A program made the translations under genes and the position numbers. Positions 60,951 through 61,752 of a stretch of DNA of 61,752 nucleotides are shown piece by piece. The notes below the pieces were generated by a model. The model made no database searches. It saw only the letters and a list, made by a program, of their open reading frames with translations, and was not told the origin of the DNA. Origin of the DNA: JACQGZ01 sp036004665 (GTDB lineage: Bacteria > Sysuimicrobiota > Sysuimicrobiia > Sysuimicrobiales > Humicultoraceae); contig DASYRG010000047.1 of NCBI GenBank assembly GCA_036004665.1, positions 1 to 61,752 of the forward strand, given 5' to 3'. Every line of letters starts with the position of its first letter. Within the stretch, counting starts at the first letter, position 1.

Positions 60951-60997
60951 TGGAGGGCCTGGAGGGACTCGAACCCCCGACGCCCGGGTTAAAAGCC
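60951..60997. repeat. Right attachment site (att), within tRNA-Lys
   Basis: It is identical to 46652-46698 and covers the tRNA 3' half from CCA through the anticodon loop, so the insertion rebuilds a functional tRNA. Confidence 0.9.
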
Positions 60998-61026
60998 CGG
61001 CGCTCTGCCCGCTGAGCTACAGGCCC
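60951..61026 (-). tRNA. tRNA-Lys (anticodon TTT)
   Basis: Read leftward, the acceptor GGGCCTG pairs with CAGGCCC, the D arm is GCTC-AGCGGGCA-GAGC, and the anticodon stem CCGGG/CCCGG holds loop CTTTTAA (anticodon TTT). The T arm is GGGGG-TTCGAGT-CCCTC with one G-T pair, and CCA is encoded. The discriminator base is T, unusual for tRNA-Lys. It is the element's integration target and is intact. Confidence 0.92.
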
Positions 61027-61076
61027 GTACCCTTCATTATACGAGATATTTCGCCCCGGTCTGCACGGCAGCACAC

Positions 61077-61752
61077 CTAGCGCCGCAGCGCGTCCATTTC
61101 ACGACGCACGAGGTCAGCATACCTCCGGGCCTCCATCTTCTCGAACAGGGCTACGCCCTCCGCATAGGATTTTTGCGCCAACTCGTTGTCCTCGTTCCCG
61201 CCGCGCCTGGCCAGGGCTCGGGCCAGTGCCCATAGCGTAAAGGCTCGGCCGGAATGCGCGAGCGCACGGTCCAGGCTTTCCTGGAGGCAGGCCACGGCCC
61301 TGTCCACATCGCCGCGCTCAAGGGCTAGGATCCCCTGGCCGTAGAGGGCGCCTCCCAACCCAATGCGGTTCCCCGAAGTTCGGGCCGCCAGCTCCGCCCT
61401 CTCCGCGAGGCGGGCGCAGCGTTCGTGCTCCCCGGCGCGCGCCAGGACCTCCAGCACACCCCCCATGGTCGGGTGGAGAAGAGAAAAGAGCTCCCTCTCG
61501 GCGATCTCCGCGGCTTCCCCGGCACGGACCCGGGCGTCATCGAGCCGGCCCAGGTCCATCAGCAGACGCGCCACCCATGCGTTTTCGGTGAAGATCCACT
61601 GGACCTCTCCGGTCACGCGGCGGTGCTCCAAGTCCTCCAGGAGAAGCGTCAGGGCCCCCTCCCAATCTCCGTCGATCTCGCGAAGGACAATTTCGGACTC
61701 GGGCTCACCCCCGCCGGCTTCCCGTATCTCCCGAATGTACCGCCTGGCCGTC
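61077..61752 (-). CDS. TPR-repeat protein, C-terminal part (runs off the right edge)
   Basis: An open frame enters from the right edge and ends at 61077; at least 224 residues are in view. It consists of TPR-like helical pairs (LGRLDDARVRAGEAAEIAE, ALERGDVDRAVACLQESLD, ELAQKSYAEGVALFEKM). Such ends are typical of large AAA-ATPase/cyclase- or LuxR-type regulators; the N-terminal domains are not visible. It is transcribed leftward toward the tRNA. Confidence 0.75.
   Translation of the reverse strand, partial: TARRYIREIREAGGGEPESEIVLREIDGDWEGALTLLLEDLEHRRVTGEVQWIFTENAWVARLLMDLGRLDDARVRAGEAAEIAERELFSLLHPTMGGVLEVLARAGEHERCARLAERAELAARTSGNRIGLGGALYGQGILALERGDVDRAVACLQESLDRALAHSGRAFTLWALARALARRGGNEDNELAQKSYAEGVALFEKMEARRYADLVRREMDALRR

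Larger units (their letters stand above)
46652..60997. mobile_element. Integrative element in tRNA-Lys(TTT), 14.3 kb
   Basis: Perfect 47-bp direct repeats bound the segment: 46652-46698 and 60951-60997. The right copy is the 3' part of the intact tRNA-Lys, from CCA through the anticodon loop; the left copy lacks the 5' tRNA half. A tyrosine integrase gene starts 270 bases inside the left end and a serine recombinase lies near the right end. It carries a PrimPol-type replication gene, XRE, TA pairs and small cargo genes. No relaxase, type IV secretion, capsid or terminase genes are seen, so a satellite or mobilisable replicon is more likely than a full ICE or prophage. Confidence 0.9.

Noticed and set aside
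46652..60997. CRISPR array in the element
   Set aside because: No regularly spaced direct repeats were found; the only exact repeats are the two att copies and the palindrome cores.

Overview
The window is a GC-rich bacterial chromosome segment, probably from an uncultured or environmental genome. Four signs point to a Gram-positive-like (terrabacterial) lineage: a long-form signal recognition particle RNA that includes the Alu-type 5' domain, high-GC codon use, frequent GTG/TTG starts behind strong GGAGG sites, and an extracellular sugar-binding protein with a plain signal peptide. Sysuimicrobiota/CSP1-3, Chloroflexota or Armatimonadota are possible, but the phylum cannot be fixed from sequence alone.

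Bases 1-46650 are ordinary chromosome. An HD-GYP signalling protein lies at the left end. It is followed by a sugar ABC importer operon with two permeases and a binding protein, no ATPase, and a terminal Vgb-like beta-propeller. Next come an MbfA-like iron exporter, two tRNA-Ser genes (CGA, GGA), a rare Rieske plus adenylate cyclase fusion, signal peptidase I, an acyl-CoA ligase, a rhodanese, the SRP RNA, and a tightly overlapping lon-panE-HAD/methyltransferase operon. Further right are MFS and EamA transporters, a ChrB-like protein, two HtrA proteases lacking signal peptides either side of RsgA, a cupredoxin/beta-helix protein, an aquaporin, a patatin, a dipeptide ABC importer ending in an aspartoacylase-like zinc enzyme, and an MDR oxidoreductase. 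Small decayed remnants (a BTAD-type regulator, a ribokinase) and a one-base frameshift in an NmrA-like gene are present.

Bases 46652-60997 form a 14.3-kb integrative element in the 3' half of tRNA-Lys(TTT). It is bounded by perfect 47-bp direct repeats, one inside the intact tRNA at 60951-61026 and one next to a tyrosine integrase. A third, diverged copy at 45786-45832 suggests an older insertion at the same site. The element carries an XRE regulator, a cold-shock-like protein, a PrimPol/DUF3987 replication protein, an AbiEi-like regulator with two 32-bp palindromes at its start, an AbrB-Doc toxin-antitoxin pair with its own promoter, a HEPN-like protein, several small membrane proteins and a small serine recombinase. 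It also holds two long non-coding stretches full of strong helices (49905-50294 and 58303-59100). Its size and content resemble a phage satellite or small integrative replicon, but I see no packaging or conjugation genes. Beyond the tRNA the window ends inside a TPR protein gene.

The most novel-looking items are the structured RNA candidate before the cold-shock gene, the twin palindromic operators, the unassigned cargo genes at 55024-58302, and the Rieske-cyclase and pseudo-HAD-methyltransferase fusions.
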